This document shows, one piece after another, positions 42,258 to 50,936 of a DNA stretch of 64,000 bases. Position 1 is the first letter of the stretch, and each line of letters begins with the position of its first letter. The notes beneath the pieces are model-generated. The model was not told the origin of the DNA. It saw only the letters and a program-made list of their open reading frames with translations, and ran no database searches. Made by a program: the position numbers and the translations under genes. Origin of the DNA: Vibrio gigantis. Lineage in GTDB: Bacteria > Pseudomonadota > Gammaproteobacteria > Enterobacterales > Vibrionaceae. The DNA is taken from contig NZ_AP025493.1 of assembly GCF_024347515.1 (NCBI RefSeq), positions 1,860,001 to 1,924,000 of the forward strand, in the 5' to 3' direction.

Positions 42258-42530
42258 ACTTGATGGCTAAGGTACTTTGAATACATTTGACAGAGCCTTT
42301 ACCAATTTCGTGAGCGTATTGACAAATTACTTACTAGACTTAATTAACCTATGCGCGACTTGATATGTGCACCTATTTGAACAGCGATGATGGACGAGCA
42401 GTAGCCCCAAATAATTGGAGGTGCGTGATAGATCCATACCGTTGTCAATCTAGAGCTCACAACAAGGCTATGAATAAAAGGGCACTTAAGTAAGTCCTTT
42501 ATTGAGCAGTGATTTTATAGGAAATGAGTT

Positions 42531-43556
42531 ATGAAGTATTTAAAGGAAACCGCTTTAGCAAGCCTTGTGCTGGCTGGGCTTGTTGGTTGTGGTGGTGATT
42601 CAGGATCATCAAGCAGTACGACACCAATTACCTTGAGCGTGAGTGATGCGCCCATTGATGATGTTAAAGACGTCACTGTGACATTCAGTAAGGTTGCTTT
42701 ACTTCCCCAACAGGGAGGTTCTCCATTGGTATATGACGTCTATAAAACGGATGAAAACGGTGACTATGTTGATGAAAATGGCGATCCATTACCCGATGGT
42801 GCGGATCCTATTCCGTTAAGTGTTAACTTATTGGATTACCAAGGCAGCGATGCGCTCCCTTTGATTGAAAATGAGGTAATTCCGGTAGGCAGTTATAAGT
42901 TGTGTGTGTTTGCGAATGATGGCGATCACCCAACAGATCCATCTTACGTGGTAGAAAACGATGATACGACTCGTGAGTTAACGGTGAAAGGTGAAGGTGC
43001 GTGCCCGCAAGGTGTGGGTAAAGAAGATAACGCTGGCGTGCTTTACTTTAATAACTCATTTAATGTGAACCAACAAAGTAACGACTTTGTTGTCGAGTTC
43101 GATCTTCGACGTGGCCTAAAGAACAGTTCGACTTTCCCTGATTACACCATTCAAAGAACGTCTGTAAGCCTTATCAATACGGTTGAGACAGGAAATATTG
43201 AAGGCACTGTTGCTCTTTCTACTTATGACACTTGTAACGGTGGTGACAATACATTTGCTCAGTCGGTGTACTTGTATGAAGGTAATGTCGATAAGCCTGA
43301 CATGGCTCCGATTGGCGGTAGTGATGAAGTGAAACCGATCACTTCAGCGTCAGTAGCAATGAATCAAGCACAGACGAACTATGAATTTTCTCTGGGCTTC
43401 ATTGATCCAGGTACGTATTCGTTAGGCTATACCTGTACTGCACAACATGACAGTGATGAAGACAATGCTGATCCGGTTGCTGATGGTTTTGAAATCTTTG
43501 ATGTTCAAAATAGTGTTCAGGTAGTGGTCGGTCAGGATAGCCAAGTATCGTTTTAA
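42531..43556 (+). CDS. DUF4382 lipoprotein
   Basis: 341 residues with a lipoprotein signal (MKYLKETALASLVLAGLVGC, lipobox LVGC) followed by a G/S linker. Residues ~32-215 form the DUF4382 domain (ITLSVSDAPIDDVKDVTVTFSKVAL). The rest is beta-rich and acidic, with D/E-rich loops (YKTDENGDYVDENGDPLPDGAD) that could bind calcium. It is an outer-membrane or surface lipoprotein of unknown role, common in marine bacteria. Confidence 0.85.
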   Translation: MKYLKETALASLVLAGLVGCGGDSGSSSSTTPITLSVSDAPIDDVKDVTVTFSKVALLPQQGGSPLVYDVYKTDENGDYVDENGDPLPDGADPIPLSVNLLDYQGSDALPLIENEVIPVGSYKLCVFANDGDHPTDPSYVVENDDTTRELTVKGEGACPQGVGKEDNAGVLYFNNSFNVNQQSNDFVVEFDLRRGLKNSSTFPDYTIQRTSVSLINTVETGNIEGTVALSTYDTCNGGDNTFAQSVYLYEGNVDKPDMAPIGGSDEVKPITSASVAMNQAQTNYEFSLGFIDPGTYSLGYTCTAQHDSDEDNADPVADGFEIFDVQNSVQVVVGQDSQVSF

Positions 43557-43587
43557 ATCTTTGACGTGATTTACCATTCTAATAAAT

Positions 43588-43617
43588 ACGGCCTCTCATT
43601 TGGAGGCCGTTTTTGAT
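43588..43617 (+). terminator. Terminator after the DUF4382 gene
   Basis: ACGGCCTC-TCATTTG-GAGGCCGT then TTTTTG. Confidence 0.85.
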
Positions 43618-43725
43618 TACGTAGCTAGCATGTATTTGATGAGCATTGAGTGTGCCTCTAGGGAAGTGATAATGTAACGTTGTGTCTCTTACTCTAACCT
43701 AGCGAAATGTACTCCGGCGTTGCTC

Positions 43726-44466
43726 ATGAAATCTAGCTTAAGTATTCGATCTTACACCAAGCAATTTAATACCCATGCACATGATGACCATCATCAATTG
43801 GTATTGCCGATCCAAGGCAGTATTAATATCGAAATGGTGGGATATGTCGGTAAAGTGGCCGTGGGCGAATGTGTGGTGATTCCGGTAACGACAGCGCATG
43901 CGTTTAAAGCGGATGAAGCGGCGCGGTTTATTGTTGCGGATATGATGGAGTTACCGCAGCACTTGTTAGAGCATGAGCTTTCGGTTTTCACGATAACGCC
44001 GCCTTTGATGAGCTTCTTGTTATTTGTTGAGAAGCAGCTGGAATATCAAGTCGACAGTGGCATTGAATCAACTATCTTGGATGTGTTTTCACTGCTGTTA
44101 GAGCAACAAGAAGTAAGCAAGAGTATCGACCCTCGTATTCGAGCGGTGCAAAGGCTCATTGCGGATAATTACGCCCAACCTCTCTCGATTTCTCAACTTG
44201 CAGAAACGGCCTGTTTAAGTCCTACTCAATTTAAAAAACGCTTTAAAGAGTGCATTGGAATCAGTGCGCTTAAGTACATCACTCGCTATCGTATGGAGAA
44301 GGCTCAAGCCTTGCTAAGTCATACCGATTTACCCGTTCAATTGGTCGCAGAAAATGTGGGTTATAGCGACCTATCTGCATTCAGTCGTCGTTTCTCTCAG
44401 CACTTTGGCATGTCTCCAAGGGCGTTTTTGGGCTCGATGAAAGAGAGTCTTTCAAAACAAGAATAG
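43726..44466 (+). CDS. AraC-family regulator with cupin sensor
   Basis: About 246 residues from the ATG at 43726 (a TTG two codons earlier is the alternative). Residues ~5-95 are a cupin-like ligand domain (THAHDDHHQLVLPIQGSINIEM). Residues ~145-245 carry the two AraC helix-turn-helix motifs (LSISQLAETACLSPTQFKKRFKECIG and PVQLVAENVGYSDLSAFSRRFSQHFGMSPRAFL). It lies 78 bp before an EamA exporter on the same strand and is likely its regulator. Confidence 0.87.
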   Translation: MKSSLSIRSYTKQFNTHAHDDHHQLVLPIQGSINIEMVGYVGKVAVGECVVIPVTTAHAFKADEAARFIVADMMELPQHLLEHELSVFTITPPLMSFLLFVEKQLEYQVDSGIESTILDVFSLLLEQQEVSKSIDPRIRAVQRLIADNYAQPLSISQLAETACLSPTQFKKRFKECIGISALKYITRYRMEKAQALLSHTDLPVQLVAENVGYSDLSAFSRRFSQHFGMSPRAFLGSMKESLSKQE

Positions 44467-44543
44467 CGTCCTTTTGGCAAACTCAACTTAGTTTATGTTC
44501 ACTATTATCTATTTCAGAAATGAAAATAAACTAGGTAATAGTA

Positions 44544-45461
44544 ATGAATCTTGCCATCAATCGCGTTAACGAATTCCAAACAGGCACTTTAGCCATTGTG
44601 TTTGCTTCTGTTTTATGGGGCACGACGGGCACGGCAGCAAGCTTTGCACCTGATCTCAGTCCATTAGCGATTGGCGCATTTTCGATGGGTGTAGGCGGCT
44701 TAATGCAAGCGGTCTTGGCGTATCGAAAGATCTTATCTTCACTTGATAAGCTTTTGCTCAACAAAAAGCTGTTAGCGGCGAGTGCATTGGCTTTGGCGAT
44801 CTATCCTCTGGCTTTTTACTCTTCAATGAAGTTATCGGGTGTCGCAATGGGTACGGTGGTGTCGATTGCTACTGCGCCTTTCTTTTCTGCTCTTTTAGAG
44901 TGTCTTATTAGCAAAAAGAATAATATCAACAAGCGCTGGCTCACGAGCTTTGCCATTGGAGTCGTTGGTATTGGGCTACTGGTATTTTCAGAATCATCAT
45001 CAGTGAGTGCTTCTGGTGATGCTCTGAAGCTTTTGGGCATTGGATTGGGGCTAGTTGCTGGGTTGTGTTACGCCATTTATTCGTGGGCGACAAAAGCTCT
45101 GATAGACGAAGGCATTAAGTCGCAAGCGGTAATGGGCAGCATATTTGGGTTGGGAGCGATGTTGTTGCTGCCAACGCTATGGTTTACAGGGGATAACCTA
45201 TTCGCATCGAATACCAACATATTAGTGGTGAGTTACTTGGTGTTACTTCCTCAATGTTTGGGTTATATCGCCTTCAGTTTTGGGCTACGCCATGTCACAG
45301 CAAGTAGCGCAAACTTGATTACCTTGCTTGAGCCAGTTGTTGCCGCCGTATTGGCCGTGTGTATTGTGGGTGAGCTTATTCCATTGGTTGGATGGCTAGG
45401 TATGTTCTTGATAGTGATGTGTTTATTCATCCAATCTCAGCCAGCTAAAAAGCCGTTATAA
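44544..45461 (+). CDS. EamA/DMT-family transporter
   Basis: A 305-residue inner-membrane protein with ten predicted helices in two EamA repeats (first with ASVLWGTTGTAASFAPDLSPLAIGAF, second with GLVAGLCYAIYSWATKALI). DMT members export amino acids or other small metabolites. The AraC gene upstream suggests inducible export. The substrate is not predictable. Confidence 0.88.
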   Translation: MNLAINRVNEFQTGTLAIVFASVLWGTTGTAASFAPDLSPLAIGAFSMGVGGLMQAVLAYRKILSSLDKLLLNKKLLAASALALAIYPLAFYSSMKLSGVAMGTVVSIATAPFFSALLECLISKKNNINKRWLTSFAIGVVGIGLLVFSESSSVSASGDALKLLGIGLGLVAGLCYAIYSWATKALIDEGIKSQAVMGSIFGLGAMLLLPTLWFTGDNLFASNTNILVVSYLVLLPQCLGYIAFSFGLRHVTASSANLITLLEPVVAAVLAVCIVGELIPLVGWLGMFLIVMCLFIQSQPAKKPL

Positions 45462-45565
45462 GTATTTGTTAAAGCAAGATTAATTGAATTAAATTCATGT
45501 GTGAATCTTATAATTGAATAAAATGAGTATCTCAGTTGCGAGAGTGCTGTTACTATCGTTATCAA

Positions 45566-45660
45566 TAGTCGGGGGGCATATACCTTAGTTGGTGTTTGCT
45601 GAGATCGTTATTCGAGACCCGTTGAACCTGATTCAGTTAACACTGGCGTAGGGAACTATG
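45566..45660 (+). ncRNA. TPP riboswitch (THI element)
   Basis: It contains the conserved thi-box parts in order: GGGGGGCAT at the 5' side, CTGAGATCG, GACCCGTTGAACCTGAT and TTAACACTGGCGTAGGGAA. It ends about 110 bp before thiD. Binding of thiamin diphosphate should lower expression of the thiD-thiZXY-tenA-thiM operon, probably at the translation or termination step. Confidence 0.95.
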
Positions 45661-45769
45661 ATTACTTTGCCTACGTGGTTCAACAATGATCTCTCATTGG
45701 TTTCACCTCCACACTCTCTTTGCGGCGAAAGTTCGGTTCTCTTACGTCTTTTAGACAGTAGGAGCGACC

Positions 45770-46654
45770 ATGACACAGCATTCCAATTCTCAAGTATCAC
45801 CTAGCAGCACTCAAACACCAGAAAACCAATCTTCTTCGATCAATACTCCGATTGTTTTGACCATTGCGGGTTCTGACAGCGGCGGCGGCGCGGGCATTCA
45901 AGCTGATATTAAGGCCATGTCGGCAACCGGTAGTTTCGCTTGTTCGGTAATTACCGCGATTACATCCCAGAACACCCAAGGCGTGTCAGCCATTTTTCCA
46001 ATCCCACTTGAGCATGTGGCTAGCCAGCTAGACGCAGTGTTTACTGATTTGAACATCGTTGCGGTAAAGGTCGGCATGTTGGCGGATTCGCAAATCATCA
46101 AAGTTGTCGCGGACAAAATCAAACAATACCAACCTAAACACTTAGTGATCGACCCTGTAATGGTGGCAACCAGTGGCGATCTTCTTCTAGAAAACTCGGC
46201 TATCACCACGCTAAAACAAGAATTGATTCCGTTAGCTGACATCATTACGCCTAACTTACCAGAAGGCGCAGCACTTACAGGCAAAGCCGTCCCTGAAAGC
46301 GAAGCGGAAATGCAGGGCATGATTGAAGACCTGCGCGCTTTAGGTGCAAAAGCCGTCCTACTAAAAGGCGGTCACTTGGAGAAAGATGAAAACAGTAACG
46401 ACTTACTGATTTTACCAACCACGTCTGCTTTGATTAGCGCGAAGCGTTTTCCTACCAAAAACACCCATGGCACGGGTTGTACGCTTTCATCAGCGATTGC
46501 TTCTTTCTTGGCTCAAGGCAACACGCTTCCAGAGGCTGTCGACCTAGGTAAACAATACATTTCACGCGCGATTGCTCATGCTGATGAGTTGCAAGTCGGT
46601 CAAGGTCATGGCCCGGTAAATCACTTCTTCGCTGGACACGGTAATGTTCGTTGA
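45770..46654 (+). CDS. thiD: Hydroxymethylpyrimidine / HMP-phosphate kinase
   Basis: 294 residues of the ribokinase fold that phosphorylates HMP twice to HMP-PP, the pyrimidine half of thiamin. Signature blocks are TIAGSDSGGGAGIQADIKAMSATG, VIDPVMVATSGDLLL, ITPNLPEGAAL and the ATP/anion hole KNTHGTGCTLSSAIASFLA. An N-terminal ~25-residue polar extension is unusual but follows the best start (GACC-ATG). First gene after the TPP riboswitch; it overlaps the ABC ATPase by 11 bp. Confidence 0.94.
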   Translation: MTQHSNSQVSPSSTQTPENQSSSINTPIVLTIAGSDSGGGAGIQADIKAMSATGSFACSVITAITSQNTQGVSAIFPIPLEHVASQLDAVFTDLNIVAVKVGMLADSQIIKVVADKIKQYQPKHLVIDPVMVATSGDLLLENSAITTLKQELIPLADIITPNLPEGAALTGKAVPESEAEMQGMIEDLRALGAKAVLLKGGHLEKDENSNDLLILPTTSALISAKRFPTKNTHGTGCTLSSAIASFLAQGNTLPEAVDLGKQYISRAIAHADELQVGQGHGPVNHFFAGHGNVR

Positions 46655-47423
46655 TACGGTTGGGGTTCAACTCAGCAATGCCACCTTGCGTTATCGCGAT
46701 AGTGAACATGCAACCTTATCAGGGCTGTCACTGAGCTTAAAAGCAGGCAAGTGGACTGTGCTGCTTGGTCGCAGCGGTTGCGGGAAAACCACGGTATTGC
46801 GATACCTAGCAGGTTTACTCGATGACAAAGTTGAATGGCAGGGCACATTGGCAACGTCTGATGAACTGCCTCTCACCGATCGCATCGCATACATGGCGCA
46901 GCAAGATTTACTACTGCCGTGGTTGTCGGTTATCGACAATGTGTGTCTGAGCCATCGCTTTCAAAATTCCGCAGATAAGCATCTAAGCCAATCATCCAAT
47001 AAACAAGCTCAAACTCACCAAGCATTGGAGTTGCTAGCTTCGGTTGGTTTGGCTGATTACGCATTTACCATGCCGGATCAGTTGTCTGGTGGTATGCGCC
47101 AGCGTGTTGCTTTGGCTCGCACCTTAATGCAAGACAAGCCAGTCGTACTGATGGATGAACCTTTCTCAGCGCTGGATGCGGTAACAAGACATAAGTTACA
47201 GAGCTTAGCGTGTGAACTGTTAAGAGATAAAACCGTTGTGTTGATTACCCATGATCCACAGGAAGCGGTGCGTTTGGCGGATAACTTGTATGTGTTGCAA
47301 GGCATACCTGCGAGTGCTCACTCTTTATCTGTGCCTCACACCTCAACGCCACGAGTGCTAGATGGTGAATGTGCCGAGTTGCAACAAGCGATCTTAGACC
47401 AGTTGGAGCGTGATTATGAATGA
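46644..47423 (+). CDS. thiZ: Thiamin-precursor ABC transporter, ATPase
   Basis: 259 residues with Walker A LLGRSGCGKTTVL, Q-loop YMAQQDLLLPW, signature LSGGMRQRVALA, Walker B VVLMDEPFSALD and H-loop LITHDPQ. It drives import of a pyrimidine precursor (HMP or formyl-HMP) with ThiX and ThiY. It is translationally coupled to thiD and to thiX by short overlaps, which supports a thiamin role over a nitrate/taurine one. Confidence 0.9.
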   Translation: MFVDTVGVQLSNATLRYRDSEHATLSGLSLSLKAGKWTVLLGRSGCGKTTVLRYLAGLLDDKVEWQGTLATSDELPLTDRIAYMAQQDLLLPWLSVIDNVCLSHRFQNSADKHLSQSSNKQAQTHQALELLASVGLADYAFTMPDQLSGGMRQRVALARTLMQDKPVVLMDEPFSALDAVTRHKLQSLACELLRDKTVVLITHDPQEAVRLADNLYVLQGIPASAHSLSVPHTSTPRVLDGECAELQQAILDQLERDYE

Positions 47424-48231
47424 TCTAACGCGAAGTGAAGCTGTGGCTCGTTCAGCTAACACGCAAGCTAGCACAACACATCTTCGTCAGATGAACCCCG
47501 TGATGCGTTTGCTTATCAGCAGTGCTGTGATTCTTGGTTTGTGGCAAATGGTGGTGGTTATCTTCGAGATGCCAAGCTTCATTCTGCCGGCGCCTGCTGA
47601 GGTCTTCCTCAAGCTTATTGAACGCTATGACGTGTTACTCAAACACACTTGGGTGACAGCGCAAGAGATCTTACTTGGGCTGTTACTGGGCTTGTCTATG
47701 GGGCTGTTTTTCGCCTTGCAGATGTTGATGTTTGATCCATTGAAACGTTGGCTATTGCCTATCTTAATTGCCAGCCAAGCGATTCCTGTATTTGCGATTG
47801 CGCCAGTACTGATGCTGTGGCTTGGCTATGGCATAGCCTCAAAAGTCGTCATGGCGGCGATCATTATTTTCTTCCCGGTGACGACTTGCTGCTATGACGG
47901 CTTGCGTAATACACCGACAGGTTACCTTGATCTCGCTAAGACGATGGGTGCATCGAAATGGCAGCTGCTTCGTCATATCCAACTGCCTGCTGCACTGCCA
48001 ACACTGGCGTCTGGCATTCGTGTTGCTGTGGTTATTGCCCCGATTGGTGCGGTTGTCGGCGAGTGGGTAGGTTCGAGTGAAGGGCTAGGTTACTTAATGT
48101 TGCAAGCCAACGCGCGCATGATCATTGATGAGATGTTTGCGGCCTTGTTTATCTTGGCGGTGCTCTCTATCTCGCTTTACTTCATCACAGATAAGTTACT
48201 CAAAAAAGCTATCCCTTGGGAGAACCAGTGA
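47416..48231 (+). CDS. thiX: Thiamin-precursor ABC transporter, permease
   Basis: 271 residues from the ATG at 47416 (a GTG at 47410 is the alternative), overlapping the ATPase gene by 8 bp. About six membrane helices, with the EAA loop DLAKTMGASKWQLLRHIQLPAALP that docks to the ATPase and the typical IAPIGAVVGEWVGSSEGLGYLM end. It is the membrane channel for the precursor held by ThiY. Confidence 0.9.
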   Translation: MNDLTRSEAVARSANTQASTTHLRQMNPVMRLLISSAVILGLWQMVVVIFEMPSFILPAPAEVFLKLIERYDVLLKHTWVTAQEILLGLLLGLSMGLFFALQMLMFDPLKRWLLPILIASQAIPVFAIAPVLMLWLGYGIASKVVMAAIIIFFPVTTCCYDGLRNTPTGYLDLAKTMGASKWQLLRHIQLPAALPTLASGIRVAVVIAPIGAVVGEWVGSSEGLGYLMLQANARMIIDEMFAALFILAVLSISLYFITDKLLKKAIPWENQ

Positions 48232-48352
48232 TGGTTCGCTCAATAACTCTTTGTTTAATAAAGCTTCGCTCACAAGGCTATTTATCTAAACAAACCTCGT
48301 CAAAAATTAGATCGATAAACACAATAATAATATTCAAAAGGAAAGGTTAACT

Positions 48353-49309
48353 ATGAAAAATACCAAATTGGTAGGTGCAGTGGCACTGCTTGCTTCGCTA
48401 GTTTCAGGTCATGCATTCGCGGATTCTGAACAAAAGAAACTGACACTGATGTTGGATTGGTTTGTGAACCCGAACCACGGCCCAATTGTGATTGCACAAG
48501 AGCGTGGTTACTTTGCTGACCAAGGCTTAGAGGTTGAAATCCAAGAGCCAGCTGACCCAAGCACACCTGCAAAATTGGTTGCGGCAGGTAAAGTTGACCT
48601 CGCAGTCACTTACCAACCAAGTTTAACCATGGATGTGGCGGCAGGACTACCTCTGGTTCGTGCATCAACCCTTATCGCGACACCACTGAACACACTAATG
48701 GTGTTGGATAACGGCAAGAACGATTCGTTAGCGGATCTGAAAGGTAAGAAGATTGGTATCGCGATCGCGGGTAACGAAGAAGCGACGATCGGCACTATGC
48801 TGGCTCAAGAAAACGTTGAGTTTACTGACGTGCAAACCATCAACGTAGGTTGGGCACTGTCGTCTTCACTGGCATCGGGCAAGGTAGACGCAATCTGGGG
48901 TGGATTACGTAACTTCGAAACGAATCAATTAGCGCTTGAAGGTTTTAAAGCAAAAGCTTTCTTCCCTGAAGAGCACGGTGTGCCAGCTTACGATGAGCTG
49001 ATTTTTGTGGCGAACGCAAAGAAACACGACGACGAAGCCATCAAAGCGTTCAACAAAGCACTTGAGCAAGCAACCACTTACATTGTGAACCACCCACAAG
49101 ATTCATGGAGTGAGTTTGTGGCGTATTCACCAGATACGTTGAACAACGAACTTAACCAACGCGCATGGAACGACACACTGACTCGTTTTGCACTTCGCCC
49201 TTCAGCAGTCGATATGAAGCGTTACGATGATTACGCACAGTTCATGTTCGACAAAGGCATTATCAAATCACTACCAAAAGCCGCTGATTACGTACCGACT
49301 TTTGACTAA
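48353..49309 (+). CDS. thiY: Thiamin-precursor substrate-binding protein
   Basis: 318 residues with a signal peptide (MKNTKLVGAVALLASLVSGHAFA). The NMT1/THI5-like fold is shown by LTLMLDWFVNPNHGPIVIAQERGYFADQGLEVEI and DPSTPAKLVAAGKVDLAVTYQPS. This family binds HMP or N-formyl aminopyrimidine in the periplasm and hands it to ThiX/ThiZ. A 121-bp gap before it may hold a second ribosome or promoter site; AAAGGAAAGGTTAACT is its ribosome site. Confidence 0.92.
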   Translation: MKNTKLVGAVALLASLVSGHAFADSEQKKLTLMLDWFVNPNHGPIVIAQERGYFADQGLEVEIQEPADPSTPAKLVAAGKVDLAVTYQPSLTMDVAAGLPLVRASTLIATPLNTLMVLDNGKNDSLADLKGKKIGIAIAGNEEATIGTMLAQENVEFTDVQTINVGWALSSSLASGKVDAIWGGLRNFETNQLALEGFKAKAFFPEEHGVPAYDELIFVANAKKHDDEAIKAFNKALEQATTYIVNHPQDSWSEFVAYSPDTLNNELNQRAWNDTLTRFALRPSAVDMKRYDDYAQFMFDKGIIKSLPKAADYVPTFD

Positions 49310-49317
49310 GGAATCTC

Positions 49318-49998
49318 ATGAAATACCAAGACTTAATCCAAGCCTGTCAGCAAGATTGGCAAGACTACACCGAGCATGATTTTGTTAAAACGCTGGCAAA
49401 CGGTACTCTCGCTCAGCCGTGTTTTCTGCATTACTTGAAGCAAGATTTTCTGTTTTTGAAGCAGTATGCTCGCGCTTATGCATTGGCAATTTACAAGGCG
49501 AAAACCTTGGCAGATATGCGCCGTGCACTGCCAAGCGTTCATGCTCTATTAGATTCTGAAATTTCACACCATGTGACTTACTGTGGTCAGTGGGGTTTAA
49601 CGGAATCTGATTTAGAAAACGAACCTGAAGATTTCGGCACAGTTGCTTACACGCGCTACGTTCTAGATGCGGGTATGACAGGTGATCTTGTCGATCTCTA
49701 TGCAGCATTGGCTCCGTGTTCAATTGGTTATGCTGTGATTGGTAAAGCGCTTTTAGAAAGCAGTGATACTGTTTTGGAAGGCAATCCATACGCGAGCTGG
49801 TTACAGCTTTACGGTGGTGAAGAGTTCCAGTCTGGCGTGGCAACGGGCGCGGAATATTTCAATCAGCTGCTTTCTGAAATTGATATCAACAGTGAACTCG
49901 GTCAGAACATTGTTCATATCTTCAAAACCGCAACGCGTATGGAAGTGGCGTTCTGGCAGCAAGGTCTGAATGCACTTAATGACTCACCAGCGGCGTAA
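49318..49998 (+). CDS. tenA: Aminopyrimidine aminohydrolase (thiaminase II)
   Basis: A 226-residue helical protein that hydrolyses aminomethyl-HMP to HMP, salvaging broken thiamin. Motifs are FLHYLKQDFLFLKQYARAYA, the catalytic cysteine in AALAPCSIGYAVIG (about residue 140) and GGEEFQSGV. It begins 8 bp after thiY, so imported precursor and salvage enzyme are made together. Confidence 0.93.
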   Translation: MKYQDLIQACQQDWQDYTEHDFVKTLANGTLAQPCFLHYLKQDFLFLKQYARAYALAIYKAKTLADMRRALPSVHALLDSEISHHVTYCGQWGLTESDLENEPEDFGTVAYTRYVLDAGMTGDLVDLYAALAPCSIGYAVIGKALLESSDTVLEGNPYASWLQLYGGEEFQSGVATGAEYFNQLLSEIDINSELGQNIVHIFKTATRMEVAFWQQGLNALNDSPAA

Positions 49999-50026
49999 AG
50001 CGACTTTCACGAATAAGGATTAACCT

Positions 50027-50812
50027 ATGCTAACTGAACAAATCATCCAATCGCTACGCACAGTACGAGAGCAAAAACCGTTGGTTGTGAACATCACCAA
50101 CTATGTAGTGATGAACAACACGGCCAATGCGTTATTGGCGATTGGCGCTTCGCCCATTATGGCGCACTCGCAACAAGAGCTGGCAGAGATGATGTCTTTC
50201 TCAGGCGCTTTGGTGATTAATATCGGTACGCTCGACAGCGTTTGGACGCCAAGAATGTGCTTTGCTGTTGAACAAGCGAATGCGAACAACAAGGTGGTGG
50301 TTCTTGATCCTGTGGGTTGTGGCGCAAGTACGCTGCGTACCGAGACTTCTCGTGAAATCGCACGTTTAGCGGATAAGTTGATTATTCGTGGTAACGCGTC
50401 TGAGATTATCGCACTAGCGGGTGAGCAGGCGCAGAGCAAAGGCGTTGATGCGCTAGATAGCAGTGATGCGGCACTAGGCGCTGCACAGTGTTTAGTGGCT
50501 GAATACGGTGCAAATGTGGTGATTTCTGGTGAGACAGATTACGTTGTCACCAAAGACAGCGTGGTGACCTTAAATAATGGACACCCAATGATGCCGTATG
50601 TGACAGGCATGGGTTGTACCTTAACCGCATTGACGGGCGCATTTGCAGCTGTTGGTGATGAAAGTGGTTTGGCAGCAGCGGCGGTATTAGGCGTGGTTGG
50701 TGAAATCGCGGCTGAGAACTCACGTGGCCCAGGTAGCTTACAAATGAACTTGCTCGATGAGCTATATCAGTTAGACGAAAAAACTCTGATTCAACGTTTG
50801 AAGATTCAGTAA
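50027..50812 (+). CDS. thiM: Hydroxyethylthiazole kinase
   Basis: 261 residues. It phosphorylates hydroxyethylthiazole for joining to HMP-PP by ThiE. Family blocks are VNITNYVVMNNTANALLAIGASPIMAHS, VVLDPVGCGAS, IRGNASEIIALAG and VTGMGCTLTALTGAFAA with its conserved cysteine. Last gene of the riboswitch operon; a terminator follows. Confidence 0.94.
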   Translation: MLTEQIIQSLRTVREQKPLVVNITNYVVMNNTANALLAIGASPIMAHSQQELAEMMSFSGALVINIGTLDSVWTPRMCFAVEQANANNKVVVLDPVGCGASTLRTETSREIARLADKLIIRGNASEIIALAGEQAQSKGVDALDSSDAALGAAQCLVAEYGANVVISGETDYVVTKDSVVTLNNGHPMMPYVTGMGCTLTALTGAFAAVGDESGLAAAAVLGVVGEIAAENSRGPGSLQMNLLDELYQLDEKTLIQRLKIQ

Positions 50813-50858
50813 GCTCAATCTAGCTACAAGAGCTTAACTTATAGCTCTTAACTTAAAG

Positions 50859-50892
50859 AAAAGCCCCCGACACTTATGTGTAGGGGGCTTTC
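50859..50892 (+). terminator. Terminator of the thi operon
   Basis: AAAAGCCCCC-GACACTTATGTGTA-GGGGGCTTT. It also ends the converging chemoreceptor gene. Confidence 0.85.
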
Positions 50893-50936
50893 TATTCTGA
50901 TTCGGAACTACGCCAGTTGTGTTAAGGCTGGTTTAG